Positions 42,588-52,202 of a DNA stretch of 64,000 nucleotides are shown one piece after another. The DNA is from PALSA-129 sp963842505 (GTDB lineage: Bacteria > Acidobacteriota > Terriglobia > Bryobacterales > Bryobacteraceae): NCBI GenBank assembly GCA_963842505.1, contig CAWJGZ010000001.1, positions 1,736,001 through 1,800,000 on the forward strand, in the 5' to 3' direction. Both the position numbers and the translations under genes were made by a program. How positions within the stretch are numbered: position 1 is the stretch's first letter; each line of letters begins with the position of its first letter. Under the pieces are notes generated by a model. The model saw nothing but the letters and a program-made list of their open reading frames with translations, did not search any database and was not told where the DNA came from.

Positions 42588-45323
42588 ATGCCCCGTGAAA
42601 TCGAACAGCGGCACGCACGAACTTCCCGTGCGGGCCGCATCGCGTTCTTTGTCGTTCTCGGACTGCTGCTCCTCGGCGCCCGCTCATTCGCTTCCTACGC
42701 CATCGAGATTGAATGGTGGAAGGAACTCGGACAATTTCACACCTGGCTCAGCATGCTGTATTACGGCATTGCCCCCGTCACCCTGGCCACCCTGTTGGCT
42801 TTTGCGGCCTTATGGATTACCCACGCCCGCGCTGTGAAGTTCGCCGGCGCCTCCCTCGGCCAACACCGCCTTTACTCCCGCATTTCCACAGTGGTGCTGT
42901 TGCTGATCGGGTACCTGGTGGCGGCTGCCGCCATCGATACCTGGACGGTGGTGCGCTTCGCCGGTTCCCGCGGCCTGCCCGCCTCCGCCAGCGGCTGGCA
43001 CGATACGGTGTTTGACAAGCCGCTTTCGTTCTATCTCTTCGATCTGCCGTTTTATGGCATGCTGCGCGGCTACGTGCTGGCGCTGGTGATCGTCGCCATC
43101 CTGCTGTACTGGCTGGTGGCGCGCGGCTGGCAATTGCGCCACAAACTCGCCGACTTCCAGCAGACGCGCGAAATCGATCCGGCCATCTTCAAGCTGGAAG
43201 GCGGTCTGGAATCGCGCTTCCTGCGCGGCGCGGCCGTGATTCTGCTCTTGGCGCTGGCGGTGCGTTTCTTCCTGGGCCGGTACGAAATGGTCTACAACGA
43301 GCACGGCACGTTCCTGGTGGGCGTGGATTACGTCGATCAGTTCGTCGGCTTGCCGCTCCAATGGCTGCTGATCGCCGCCTGTTTTGCGGCCGCGGCTTTT
43401 GTTTTGGCCGGCCGCTGGATCCTGGCCGCTTTCATGGCGCTGGCGCTGGTGGTCTCCTTCGCAGCTCCCCGCCTGGTTTCCGCCCTGTACGTGCGGCCCA
43501 ATGAAATCTCGCTCGAAAAGCCTTACATCCAGACCCACATCCACGCTACCCTCAGCGCCTACGGCCTGGAGCAGCGGGTCCACGCGATCGAATTCAACGC
43601 GCGTCCCGAGGCCGCCATCGACACCACCCAGCACAAAGCGCTGCTCGACAACGTACGCCTGTGGGACTTTCAGCCCTACCACGACACCATCACCCAGCGT
43701 CAGGCGCTGCGCACTTACTACGACTTCCACGATAGCGACGTGGACCGCTATACCATCGACGGCCAATACCGCGAGGTGTTGCTTTCGCCGCGCGAGCTCG
43801 ATATCTCCAATCTTCCGGACGCGCGCAACAACTGGATCAACCCCGCCTTCATCTACACGCACGGCTACGGCCTGGTGCTCTCGGAAGTCAGCAAGATGAC
43901 CTCCGACGGGCTGCCCGTCCTGATGATCGAAGACGCGCCGCCCAAGATCCACACCGACAGTCTCAAGCTGACCCGGCCGGAAATCTATTACGGGGAAGTC
44001 ACGCATGAGCCGGTGTTCGTCAATACCGCCGAGGCCGAGTTCAATTACCCCTCGGGCGAAAAGTACGAGACGTCGCGCTATGAAGGCAAGGGCGGCTTTC
44101 CGATTTCTTCTTTCCTGATGCGGCTGGCCGCCGCCGTGCGGGAAGGCGAGCCGAATATTCTCCTGACCGGTTACCTCACTCCCAACAGCCGCATGATGAT
44201 CCGCCGCAAGGTGCGGGAACGCGTGCAGGAGCTGGCCCCCTTCCTGGAATGGGACAAAAACCCATACATGGTGATCAACGATGCAGGCCGGCTGGTCTGG
44301 ATCGTTGACGGCTACACCACCTCCGAGGCGCATCCCTACTCGCGCCCCGTCGACGTCCCCGGTTTCCCCACCCTCAATTACATTCGCAACGCCGTCAAAG
44401 CGACCATCGACGCCTACGATGGCGAGACGCACTTGTACGTTTTCGCGCCGGACGATCCGATCATCGGCGCCTACCAGAACCTGTTTCCCGAGCTGTTTCT
44501 TCCGGCCGCCCGCATGCCGGCCGATCTGCGCCGCCACGCGCGCTTCCCCGAAACGCTTTTCTCGGTGCAGGCCGAAATCTACCGCACGTACCACATGCTG
44601 GACCCGCAGTCCTTCTACAACAAGGAGGATGTCTGGGAGTTGGCGCTGTACTCTTCCGGGCAGGACAACAGCTCGACGCCCGTCACGCCTACTTATGTGA
44701 TGGCCACTTTGCCCGGGGAAGACAAGCCCGAGTTCCTGCTTCTGATCCCCTTTACGCCGCGCAGCAAGAACAATTTGATCGGCCTGATGGCGGCGCGCTG
44801 CGATGGCGCCCACCTGGGTGAGAGCGTGGTCTACCTGCTCTCCAAGCAGGAACTCATTCCAGGCCCCATGAACGTGGCTGCCTATATCAACCAGGACCCC
44901 AACATTTCCAAGGACCTCTCGCTCTGGAACCAGCAGGGCTCACACGTGCTGCGCGGGCAGATTCTGGTCCTGCCGGTGGGCAACACCTTCCTGTACGTCG
45001 ACCCGATTTACATTCAGGCCAACCAGGGCAGCATGCCGCAATTGAAGAAGATCGTGCTGGCCGTGGGCAGCCGGCTGATTTATGCCGACACTTACGATGA
45101 CGCGCTGGGCCAGCTCTCGATCGGCGCCCAACAGTTGATTCGCCAGGCGGCCGCGCCCGCTGCGGCGGGCGCGCAACCGGCGGCGAGCGCAACGCCGGCC
45201 GCGGATGCCCGCCTGGCGCGCATTCGCGACCACCTGCGCCGCTACCGTGAGTTAGCCTCGCAAGGCAAGTGGGCCGAAGCCGGCAAGGAACTTGAAGCCA
45301 TCGAGGCCGAAGTGAAGCAGTAG
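42588..45323 (+). CDS. UPF0182 family integral membrane protein
   Basis: 911 residues: seven hydrophobic segments in the first 310 residues (for example FFVVLGLLLLGARSFASYAI, TVVLLLIGYLVAAAAIDTW, WILAAFMALALVVSFAAPRL), then a large extracytoplasmic domain with the COG1615 landmarks RPNEISLEKPYIQTHIHAT, IDTTQHKALLDNVRLWD, RTYYDFHDSDVDRYTIDG and HGYGLVLSEV, ending in a coiled-coil tail (YRELASQGKWAEAGKELEAI). The family is widespread but has no known function. The gene seems to lead a pair with the HupE-like gene one base downstream. Confidence 0.9.
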   Translation: MPREIEQRHARTSRAGRIAFFVVLGLLLLGARSFASYAIEIEWWKELGQFHTWLSMLYYGIAPVTLATLLAFAALWITHARAVKFAGASLGQHRLYSRISTVVLLLIGYLVAAAAIDTWTVVRFAGSRGLPASASGWHDTVFDKPLSFYLFDLPFYGMLRGYVLALVIVAILLYWLVARGWQLRHKLADFQQTREIDPAIFKLEGGLESRFLRGAAVILLLALAVRFFLGRYEMVYNEHGTFLVGVDYVDQFVGLPLQWLLIAACFAAAAFVLAGRWILAAFMALALVVSFAAPRLVSALYVRPNEISLEKPYIQTHIHATLSAYGLEQRVHAIEFNARPEAAIDTTQHKALLDNVRLWDFQPYHDTITQRQALRTYYDFHDSDVDRYTIDGQYREVLLSPRELDISNLPDARNNWINPAFIYTHGYGLVLSEVSKMTSDGLPVLMIEDAPPKIHTDSLKLTRPEIYYGEVTHEPVFVNTAEAEFNYPSGEKYETSRYEGKGGFPISSFLMRLAAAVREGEPNILLTGYLTPNSRMMIRRKVRERVQELAPFLEWDKNPYMVINDAGRLVWIVDGYTTSEAHPYSRPVDVPGFPTLNYIRNAVKATIDAYDGETHLYVFAPDDPIIGAYQNLFPELFLPAARMPADLRRHARFPETLFSVQAEIYRTYHMLDPQSFYNKEDVWELALYSSGQDNSSTPVTPTYVMATLPGEDKPEFLLLIPFTPRSKNNLIGLMAARCDGAHLGESVVYLLSKQELIPGPMNVAAYINQDPNISKDLSLWNQQGSHVLRGQILVLPVGNTFLYVDPIYIQANQGSMPQLKKIVLAVGSRLIYADTYDDALGQLSIGAQQLIRQAAAPAAAGAQPAASATPAADARLARIRDHLRRYRELASQGKWAEAGKELEAIEAEVKQ

Positions 45324-45324
45324 T

Positions 45325-46281
45325 GTGCGGCCGCTTCGCTTTGGGCGGCCTCGCGCCGCTCTGATATTCGTGCTGCTGGCCGCGCCCGCATGGCCGCACG
45401 CGGTCAGCTTTAGCTCCGGCGATCTCACCATCTCCGGGGCCCGCGCGCATTACGAATTGCGCATGCCGCTCTATGAGATCTCGCATGTGGCCGCGCCCGA
45501 GCGCACGCTGCTCAACCACGTGCGCTTCGCGGGCGCGCAACTGCTGAACGCGAGCTGCGCGCCCCGCCCGGAAAGCGGCTTCTACGTGTGCGAAGCCGAT
45601 TACCAGTTTGCCGCGCCGGTCGAAGTGGTGGACGTGCAGTGTACCCTGGCCGCCGCCACCGTTCCCAACCACGTTCACCTGTTGCGCGCCGAAATGGACG
45701 GCAACCACGACCAGGCGCTCTTCGACATCTCGTTCACCCACGCCACCCTGCGGTTCCGTCCGCCCACAAGGGCTGAGACGGCGATTTCAGAATCGGCCGC
45801 GGGCGCCATGCGTGCGCTGGGCGGCGCGGTCCAGTTACTCTTCCTGGCCGCGTTGGTGCTGGTGGCGCGCGGCCGCGGCCAACTGGTGGCGTTGGCGGCC
45901 ATGTTCCTGCTGGGACAAGCGGCCGGCGCGCTGGTCGAGCCGCACGCTCTGTGGCAACCGGCGCCGCGATTTGTGGAAGCCGCCGGCGCGCTCACGGTGG
46001 CCTATCTGGCCTTGGAGATTCTGCTGCTGCCGCAAGCCGGGGCGCGCTGGGCCATCGCCGGCGTCTTAGGCGCGTTCCACGGTCTGTACTTCCGCTTGTT
46101 CCTCCAGACCACGGGTTATCACGCCGGATATGTGCTGGGCGGCGCGGCCGTGGCGGAATTGGCGCTCATCGCCATTCTGGGGCTGGTTATCTTCCGGCTG
46201 CCACGGTTGGCGCGGAAGGTTGCGGCCGGCGGCTTGCTGGTGTTCGGGCTGGTCTGGTTTGCCCTGCGGCTGCGGAGTTAG
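45325..46281 (+). CDS. HupE/UreJ-like membrane protein with periplasmic N-terminal domain
   Basis: 318 residues: a signal peptide (LIFVLLAAPAWPHA), a beta-rich domain of about 125 residues, then six TM helices with the HupE-type features LVEPHALWQP, FHGLYFRLFLQTTGYHAGYV. The GAFHGL segment corresponds to the conserved HG-F-E motif of HupE/UreJ metal permeases but the usual glutamate after it is missing. It starts with GTG one base after the UPF0182 stop. Metal transport is possible but not shown. Confidence 0.72.
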   Translation: MRPLRFGRPRAALIFVLLAAPAWPHAVSFSSGDLTISGARAHYELRMPLYEISHVAAPERTLLNHVRFAGAQLLNASCAPRPESGFYVCEADYQFAAPVEVVDVQCTLAAATVPNHVHLLRAEMDGNHDQALFDISFTHATLRFRPPTRAETAISESAAGAMRALGGAVQLLFLAALVLVARGRGQLVALAAMFLLGQAAGALVEPHALWQPAPRFVEAAGALTVAYLALEILLLPQAGARWAIAGVLGAFHGLYFRLFLQTTGYHAGYVLGGAAVAELALIAILGLVIFRLPRLARKVAAGGLLVFGLVWFALRLRS

Positions 46282-46297
46282 CCCTGCCTCACTTTGT

Positions 46298-46987
46298 CTA
46301 TCCCTGTCCGTAGTAGGCCTTGGGCCCGTGCTTGCGGAAGTAATGTTTGTCGCGCTGTGCCTGCGAAATCGGCTGGGCGACGGGATTGATCGTCACCGTC
46401 ATCCAGGCCATCGCCGCCAGTTCCTCCAGAATGACGGCGGTGTGCGCCGCGTCCATCACCGTCTTGCCCCAGGTGAATGGCCCGTGTCCGTGTACCAGCA
46501 CGCCGGGACAGCCCAGCGGGTCAAGCCCTTCGAGGCGCTCGATGATGGCGACGCCCGTGTTGGCCTCGTATTCGCCTGCGATTTCCTCCGCGCTCAGCGG
46601 CCGCGTCAGCGGCACCGGGCCGTGAAAGTAGTCCGCGTGGGTGGTTCCGAAGCAGGGAATTTCGCGGCCGGCTTGTGCCCATGCGGTGGCGTGACGCGAG
46701 TGCGTGTGTACCACGCCGCCGAGCGCCGCAAACGCGCGATAAAGCGCCAGGTGCGTCGCCAGGTCGGAAGAGGGGCGCAGCGCGCCTTCCACCGTGTTGC
46801 CTTGGAGATCGGTAATCACCATGTCGGCGGGCGTCATCTTGTCGTACGGCACGCCGCTCGGCTTGATGGCCACCAGCCCCTGCTCGCGTGAAATGCCGCT
46901 GGCGTTTCCGAATGTGTAAATCACCAGGCCGTGCCGCACCAGTTCCAGGTTGGCCTCTAAAACCTCAGCGCGCAGTTTTTCCAGCAC
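46298..46987 (-). CDS. araD: L-ribulose-5-phosphate 4-epimerase
   Basis: 229 residues, a class II aldolase fold: GNASGISREQGLVAIKPSGVPYD-type substrate site, VHTHSRHATAWAQAGREIP with the zinc histidines, and VLVHGHGPFTWGK with the third. The C-terminal HYFRKHGPKAYYGQ is typical of AraD/SgbE/UlaF. It converts L-ribulose 5-phosphate to D-xylulose 5-phosphate. GTG 46987 has a perfect AGGAGG five bases upstream and lies within the end of araB, so translation is coupled. Confidence 0.92.
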   Translation of the reverse strand: MLEKLRAEVLEANLELVRHGLVIYTFGNASGISREQGLVAIKPSGVPYDKMTPADMVITDLQGNTVEGALRPSSDLATHLALYRAFAALGGVVHTHSRHATAWAQAGREIPCFGTTHADYFHGPVPLTRPLSAEEIAGEYEANTGVAIIERLEGLDPLGCPGVLVHGHGPFTWGKTVMDAAHTAVILEELAAMAWMTVTINPVAQPISQAQRDKHYFRKHGPKAYYGQG

Positions 46988-48569
46988 TCTTTCCTCCTCG
47001 CGCCTGAGCCGCGATCCTGCGCAACTCCGGCAATATTTCGCCGATCCCAGCCGCGGGCGATTGCCGCTGTCCCAGCGAAAAATAAAGCTGGCGGAAAAGC
47101 GGGTACAGTTCCGCATAGACCGCGGCCTGCGCCGGCTGCGGTTCCACTGTCTTGTACTTGGGGCATAGCGCCGCCTGGGCCTCTTGGATGGTCGGGAAAG
47201 TGCCGGCGGCCAGGAACGCGAAGATTGCCGAGCCCAGGCTGGTGACGTCACCGGCGGGCACCAGGATGGGCTTCGCCATCACGTTGGCGTAAACCTGGTT
47301 GAGCACGTGGTTCTTTTGCGGGATGCCCCCGCCGTTGATGATTTGGCGGACGGGAACGCCGTGCTCTTCCATCCGTTCCAGAATCACGCGCGTATGGAAG
47401 GCCGTCCCTTCGATGGCGGCGAACAGTTCGTCCTGCGCCGTGCCGGTCAGCCGCCAGCCCAGCGTGACGCCGCTCAATTCGGGATTCACCAGCACGGTCC
47501 GGTCGCCGTTGTCCCAGGTGAGATGCAGCAGTCCCGTCTCGCCGGCGGCGTAGTTTTCCAAGCCGCGCGAAAGCTTTCCAACCGTGCTCCCCGCGCGCCG
47601 CGCGATGGCTTCGAAGATATCGCCCGTGGCGGAAAGGCCGGCTTCAATACCGGCGCGGCACGGATCAATCGAACCCTTCACCACGCCGCACACTCCGGGA
47701 ATCAGGCTGGGCTTTTCACCGAGCGCCATGATGCAAGTGGAAGTGCCCACTACATTCACCACATCGCCAATTCCTACGCCCGCGCCAATCGCGTCCCAGT
47801 GCGCGTCAAACGCGCCCACCGGAATCGGGATGCCGGCGCGCAGCCCCAGCTTTTCCGCCCATTCGGCGCAAAGGTGGCCGGCGATCTTGTCGGAAGTTTC
47901 GTAACGCCCCGCCATCTTCGCGCGCACACCGGCCAGCAGCGGATCGAGCGCGGTGAGAAAGTCCTCGGGCGGCAGCCCGCCCAGCGCCGCATTCCACATC
48001 CACTTGTGGCCCATGGCGCAGGCGCTCCGCGGAACGGCCGCCGGATCGTGGATGCCGCACAGCACCGCCGCCACCATGTCGCAATGCTCCAACGCGGTCG
48101 CAAAGCGGGCGCGCTTTTCGGGGTTGTGGCGCAGCCAGTGCAGCAGCTTGGCCCATCCCCACTCGGAAGAATAAATACCGCCGCACCAGTTGATCGCTTC
48201 CAGGCGCCGCTCGTGCGCCAGCGCGGTAATCTCCGCGGCTTCCTTCCACGCGCGATGGTCGCACCACAGGTAGTAGTCGTCGATCGGTTCCAGCTTCGCG
48301 TCCACCGGGATGACGCTCGATCCGGTAGTATCGAGAGCCACGGCTGCAATCGACTTTCCATCGATTCCCGCGGCCTGGACCGCGCCGCGCATGGCAGCCG
48401 CCAGCGCGGTCATGTGATCCGCATGGCTCTCGGTGGCGTAATCCGGATCTTCCTTCTTACGATGCAGCGGATACTCGCCGCCCCCCGCGCCCAGCTTGCC
48501 CTTGGCGCTATCGAAAATGGACACCCGGACACTCAGGGTTCCGAAATCAACTCCGGCTACGATGCTCAT
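46965..48569 (-). CDS. araB: Ribulokinase (FGGY family)
   Basis: 534 residues with the FGGY kinase fold: AGVDFGTLSVRVSIFDS (phosphate 1), ALDTTGSSVIPVD, LWCDHRA, the AraB-type EINWCGG-like INWCGGIYSSEWGWAK, GAFDAHWDAIGAG (catalytic aspartate), GTSTCIMAL and NGGGIPQKN with GDVTSLGSAIFA (adenosine site). It phosphorylates L-ribulose. It overlaps araD by 23 bases and is separated from the isomerase gene by about 96 bases containing a repeat hairpin. Confidence 0.92.
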   Translation of the reverse strand: MSIVAGVDFGTLSVRVSIFDSAKGKLGAGGGEYPLHRKKEDPDYATESHADHMTALAAAMRGAVQAAGIDGKSIAAVALDTTGSSVIPVDAKLEPIDDYYLWCDHRAWKEAAEITALAHERRLEAINWCGGIYSSEWGWAKLLHWLRHNPEKRARFATALEHCDMVAAVLCGIHDPAAVPRSACAMGHKWMWNAALGGLPPEDFLTALDPLLAGVRAKMAGRYETSDKIAGHLCAEWAEKLGLRAGIPIPVGAFDAHWDAIGAGVGIGDVVNVVGTSTCIMALGEKPSLIPGVCGVVKGSIDPCRAGIEAGLSATGDIFEAIARRAGSTVGKLSRGLENYAAGETGLLHLTWDNGDRTVLVNPELSGVTLGWRLTGTAQDELFAAIEGTAFHTRVILERMEEHGVPVRQIINGGGIPQKNHVLNQVYANVMAKPILVPAGDVTSLGSAIFAFLAAGTFPTIQEAQAALCPKYKTVEPQPAQAAVYAELYPLFRQLYFSLGQRQSPAAGIGEILPELRRIAAQARGGKSAGKTAR

Positions 48570-48587
48570 AAAAACCTTGGGGAGTCG

Positions 48588-48651
48588 GAAGCCCGGAGTC
48601 AGAAGTCAGAACGGGATTCTGACTTCTGTCTTCTGACTCCTGACTTCTTTT
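48588..48651. repeat. Heptamer microsatellite forming a long hairpin
   Basis: GTCAGAA-GTCAGAA on the left and TTCTGAC-TTCTGTC-TTCTGAC-TCCTGAC on the right of a short CGGGA centre form an inverted array. In the transcript from the isomerase to araB it would fold into a stem of about 11 bp. It could stabilise or attenuate the mRNA between the two genes, or be a neutral repeat. Confidence 0.6.
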
Positions 48652-48665
48652 TTCTCCTATTCTTC

Positions 48666-50087
48666 CTAGCTGTGGCTGTAGATATCCCAACCGAGGTACC
48701 GCGTAGTGGCTTCCCGCACGGACGCCGCTACCGAAGACAGGTTGGCGGCCACGTGGTGCTCGAAGCCCCGCTCGCAAATGTAGCGCAGCAGGCCCTGCAG
48801 GTTTTGGATGTGCACCACCCCGGCCCCGCCGAAGGTGCTCAGCGGATCGTCGGTGAACTGGCCCTCGCCCAGGTAGCCCCGAATGGTGCCGTGGCTGTCG
48901 TCGGTGGAGAAGCGCGCGAAACTCATGGGACCCGGTTTCACCAGGCCCACGCACGTCCCGTAAGTGTTCTCACGGCCCACCGTGCCGGCTATAATCTCCT
49001 GGAAATCCATCTTCGCCTTGCGGAGGAAATGCTTGGGCAGATTGCTGCAATGGAAGCAGACGGCCTTGTCGGGATCCTCGCCGTAGTTGTTGTTCCAATC
49101 CAGCAGCGCGCTGGGCGTTCCTGAAGCCAGTTGCAGCGCGTGCATGCCGATCACGCCGCAAATATCCACTTCGCAGGCGCTCGACATCAGGTTCTCGCTC
49201 ATCATGCTCATCACCGTGCAGGGCACCACGCCGAAGTATTCTTCGATCGAAGTCCAGCATTGCACCGCGCTGATGGCCACTTCCGTCTGCGCCATCCACT
49301 GGTCGATCACCGCTCCCAGCTTGGCCATCTTCATCAGGGCCGCGGCCGGTACGGCGTCGGTCGAGACGTACTTCCTGATCGAATCCAGCTTGGCCTGCGC
49401 CGCGGCGTCTTTGTCCCCCATCTTGGCGATGCGGCCCAGAATCTCGGAAAGGTCGATGGGCTCGACCGAGATGCCGTTGTTCTCCAGGATCTTTTCGCTG
49501 TAGCGGACCGTGTTGAAGGCCGCCGGCCGCGCGCCGATGGCGCCGATGCGCAGACGCCGCAGACCCTTCACCACGCGGCAGACGCCGGCGAACCATGCCA
49601 GGTCTTTGGCGAACACATCCGAACCCGGCGCTTCCGTATGCAGCGTGGTCAGCGAGTACGGAATCCGGTACTGCGTCAGGTTGTTGCACGTCGACATCTT
49701 GCCGCAGAAGCTGTCGCGCCGGTCCTTGATGCTCATCAGGCCGGGCGTGTCGGGAGTGGCCTGCACCAGCACCGGAACGGCCAGGTTGGCGGCGCGCAAG
49801 GTGTCGGCAATGGGCCGCTCTTCGCCGAAATTCGGCAGTGTGATAATGATGCCGTCGATCTTGTCGCCGTGCTTGCGGAATAACTCCGCCAGGAGCGAAG
49901 CGTCGGCGCGGCTTTCGACGGCGCCGTGCTTGGTTTCCTCCGGCCCGACGGCAACTACGTCGTGGCCTGCTTTCTCGATGGCTGCGATCATCTCCGTGCG
50001 CCCGCTCTGGGCCAGATGATCGGGAAAAAACCCGCGATTTCCTACGATCAGACCGAACGTCATCTTGCGAGGTTTGTTGTTGGACAT
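48666..50087 (-). CDS. L-fucose/L-arabinose isomerase family protein
   Basis: 473 residues of the FucI-like isomerase fold: FGLIVGNRGFFPDHLAQSGR at the start, DGIIITLPNFGEERPIADTL, and the later segments ISAVQCWTSIEEYFGVVPCT, EVDICGVIGMHALQLASG (metal glutamate and aspartate region) and FHCSNLPKHFL. It is not a classical AraA (COG2160). Next to araB and araD it most probably isomerises L-arabinose to L-ribulose; L-fucose or another aldose is the alternative. ATG 50087 is directly adjacent to the stop of the small membrane protein upstream. Confidence 0.82.
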   Translation of the reverse strand: MSNNKPRKMTFGLIVGNRGFFPDHLAQSGRTEMIAAIEKAGHDVVAVGPEETKHGAVESRADASLLAELFRKHGDKIDGIIITLPNFGEERPIADTLRAANLAVPVLVQATPDTPGLMSIKDRRDSFCGKMSTCNNLTQYRIPYSLTTLHTEAPGSDVFAKDLAWFAGVCRVVKGLRRLRIGAIGARPAAFNTVRYSEKILENNGISVEPIDLSEILGRIAKMGDKDAAAQAKLDSIRKYVSTDAVPAAALMKMAKLGAVIDQWMAQTEVAISAVQCWTSIEEYFGVVPCTVMSMMSENLMSSACEVDICGVIGMHALQLASGTPSALLDWNNNYGEDPDKAVCFHCSNLPKHFLRKAKMDFQEIIAGTVGRENTYGTCVGLVKPGPMSFARFSTDDSHGTIRGYLGEGQFTDDPLSTFGGAGVVHIQNLQGLLRYICERGFEHHVAANLSSVAASVREATTRYLGWDIYSHS

Positions 50088-50306
50088 CTATTTATGCCTC
50101 CCTGGCCGGAACTTTATCGAATAAAAAAGACCGATCACGATCAGTAAACCGCCCCACCAGACTCCAGCGTGCAGTTCGGCCAGCCGCAACGGGTGTGTGG
50201 GCGGATACAAGACTTGAAAAATGCCCGCGCCCAGAATCAAAATTCCGTAGGCCAGCAGCAGAAGGCCGATAAAAAACCATATCGAGAGCATTCCAGGTCG
50301 ATGCAT
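50088..50306 (-). CDS. Small two-TM membrane protein
   Basis: 72 residues with two hydrophobic helices (IWFFIGLLLLAYGILILGAG and AGVWWGGLLIVIGLFYSIKF) separated by a short loop with FQVLYPPTHPLRLAELH. It lies ten bases after the symporter and abuts the isomerase start (TAGATG). Small proteins of this type often accompany SSS symporters in Acidobacteriota and may be accessory subunits; the function is unknown. Confidence 0.72.
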   Translation of the reverse strand: MHRPGMLSIWFFIGLLLLAYGILILGAGIFQVLYPPTHPLRLAELHAGVWWGGLLIVIGLFYSIKFRPGRHK

Positions 50307-50315
50307 GATTCACCT

Positions 50316-52061
50316 TTACCAGAAAATGATTTGCAGAATTACAAACACGCCCGATACCACGCCGGCCCAGAAGATCGGCCGCTGGTAGATTTTGAGAGAG
50401 CCTTCCGACGGAATCTCCGTGCAGCCATACACCAGACCGGCCAGTTCCTTCTCCGGAGTCGGCTTGGTCAGCAGACTGATCACAACCGTGACAACCGCGC
50501 AAATGATGCCCGACCACAGCGCCCGGAACATGTTCTCGGCCATATCCTTCGCAAACGGCGACAGCGCGATGTACCGAATCGCCGTGGGGTCCAGTTTCAC
50601 CCAGGTGTACATGCCGATCGAGGAACCCGTTCCCGCCAGCAGACCCCAGAATCCGCCCGCCCGCGTGGCCCGCTTCCACAGCATGCCCAGCAGAACCGTG
50701 GCGAACAGCGGCGCGATAAAGAAGCTGAAGAGCGCCTGCACGTAATCCATGATGCTCTTGAACGACATCACCAGGTATGCCGTCCCGATCGAGACCAGCA
50801 CGCCCAGAATCGTGCACCAGCGGCCTACGCTCACAAAGTGCGCATCGGGAGCTTCCTTGCGGAATACTGCGCGGTAGATATCGTAAGTCCACACCGTGGC
50901 GAAGGCGCTGACATTGCCCGCCATGCCGGACATGAAGCCGGCAATCAGGGCCGTGACACCCAGTCCCAGCAAGCCCGGCCCCAGATAACGCTGCATCATC
51001 AGCGGCAACACTTCGTTATAACTGTGCAGACCCGTGGCCGCGGCCTGCCCTTCCGGGACCAGCATGTGCAACCCCGGTTTATCCAGCAGCGCCAGGCCCA
51101 GCAATCCCGGCAGGATCACGATGAAGGGCACGCACATCTTGAACGCGGCGCCGATGATCGGGGCCAGCTTGGCGGAGCGAAGGTCCTTGGCGGAAATCAC
51201 GCGCTGCACCACCAGAAAATCCGTGGTCCAGTAACCCATCGAAATCACCGCGCCCAGCCCGAACACGATGCCCACCCAGTTGATGCCCATGGGGTTGCCG
51301 GTGAACGAACCCAGCGTGCTCCACATGTGGGTGTAGTTCTGCGCGGGGAAATTGGCGTGGATGCGCGCCACCATGCCGCTCCAGCCGCCCGCCTCGATCA
51401 GCCCGATGATGGAAACCAGCAGCGCGCCCAGCCAGATCAGCACGAACTGCAGCACCTCGTTAAAGATGGCCGAAAGCAGCCCGCCCAAGCCGACATACAA
51501 CGCCACCGTGATGGAAGAAACCCAGATGCTGAAATAAATGTCCCAGCCCAGGAATACCTTCAACACCAGCGCCATCGAGTACATATTGATGCCGCTCATC
51601 AGCACCGTCATAAAGCCGAAGGAGACCGCCGAGAGCAGCCGCGCTGGTTCGCCGAAGCGCAGCTTGAGGTAGCCTGGCACCGAGTGAGTTTTTGAAATGT
51701 AATAGAACGGGATCATCACTATCGCCAGGAACAGCATGGCGGGAACCGCGCCGATCCAATACCAGTGCGCTGCCAGAATGCCGTATTGATATGTGGCGCC
51801 GGCCCAGCCCATCAGCTCCAGCGATCCGAGATTGGCCGCCAGAAAACTCAGACCGGCGACCCATGCCGTCATTTCGCGGCCGGCCAGGAAGAAATCTTCG
51901 CCCGTCTTCGTATACTTCTTCAGGTAAAATCCGATGCCGAGCACCGACAGAAAATACAAGACGATGATGGCGAGATCGACGCCCGAAAGTGTCAGCAGAT
52001 GCGACGGTCCGGCCTGCAAGAGGAGAGCGGGCGCGGAGGATAAGGCTGTAATCGCTTGCAC
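50316..52061 (-). CDS. Sodium/solute symporter (SSS family), probable pentose transporter
   Basis: About 581 residues with some 14 TM helices. SSS features are LSGVDLAIIVLYFLSVLGIG, the FFLAGREMTAWVAGLSFLAA segment after TM1, WYWIGAVPAMLFLAIVMIPFY, and GMAGNVSAFATVWTYDIYR. The family moves sugars, amino acids and similar solutes with Na+. Its place with araB, araD and the isomerase suggests L-arabinose. The GTG at 52061 is used because a strong promoter puts the transcription start at about 52061; a longer frame with ATG 52118 overlaps that promoter. The mRNA would be leaderless. Confidence 0.88.
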   Translation of the reverse strand: MQAITALSSAPALLLQAGPSHLLTLSGVDLAIIVLYFLSVLGIGFYLKKYTKTGEDFFLAGREMTAWVAGLSFLAANLGSLELMGWAGATYQYGILAAHWYWIGAVPAMLFLAIVMIPFYYISKTHSVPGYLKLRFGEPARLLSAVSFGFMTVLMSGINMYSMALVLKVFLGWDIYFSIWVSSITVALYVGLGGLLSAIFNEVLQFVLIWLGALLVSIIGLIEAGGWSGMVARIHANFPAQNYTHMWSTLGSFTGNPMGINWVGIVFGLGAVISMGYWTTDFLVVQRVISAKDLRSAKLAPIIGAAFKMCVPFIVILPGLLGLALLDKPGLHMLVPEGQAAATGLHSYNEVLPLMMQRYLGPGLLGLGVTALIAGFMSGMAGNVSAFATVWTYDIYRAVFRKEAPDAHFVSVGRWCTILGVLVSIGTAYLVMSFKSIMDYVQALFSFFIAPLFATVLLGMLWKRATRAGGFWGLLAGTGSSIGMYTWVKLDPTAIRYIALSPFAKDMAENMFRALWSGIICAVVTVVISLLTKPTPEKELAGLVYGCTEIPSEGSLKIYQRPIFWAGVVSGVFVILQIIFW

Positions 52062-52067
52062 CAGCTT

Positions 52068-52096
52068 ATCGTAGGTACATGCTCGTTCGATGTCAA
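52068..52096 (-). promoter_or_regulatory. Strong sigma70 promoter of the symporter operon
   Basis: On the minus strand TTGACA (52091-52096), a 17-base spacer and TACGAT (52068-52073). Transcription would start close to the GTG at 52061. Confidence 0.65.
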
Positions 52097-52202
52097 GCGA
52101 GGCCTGTCGCGCATGCAACGAACGTGAGAAATGTCATGCCAATTGTGGGGCAGGCGCCTTCGCGGCGCTTTCGCCTGCCAACTCGACGCCTGCTAAGCCA
52201 CG

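Noticed and set aside
42810..44813. A 667-codon minus-strand frame opposite the UPF0182 gene
   Set aside because: It mirrors a well-supported UPF0182 protein, has no domains, and is an expected shadow at this GC content.
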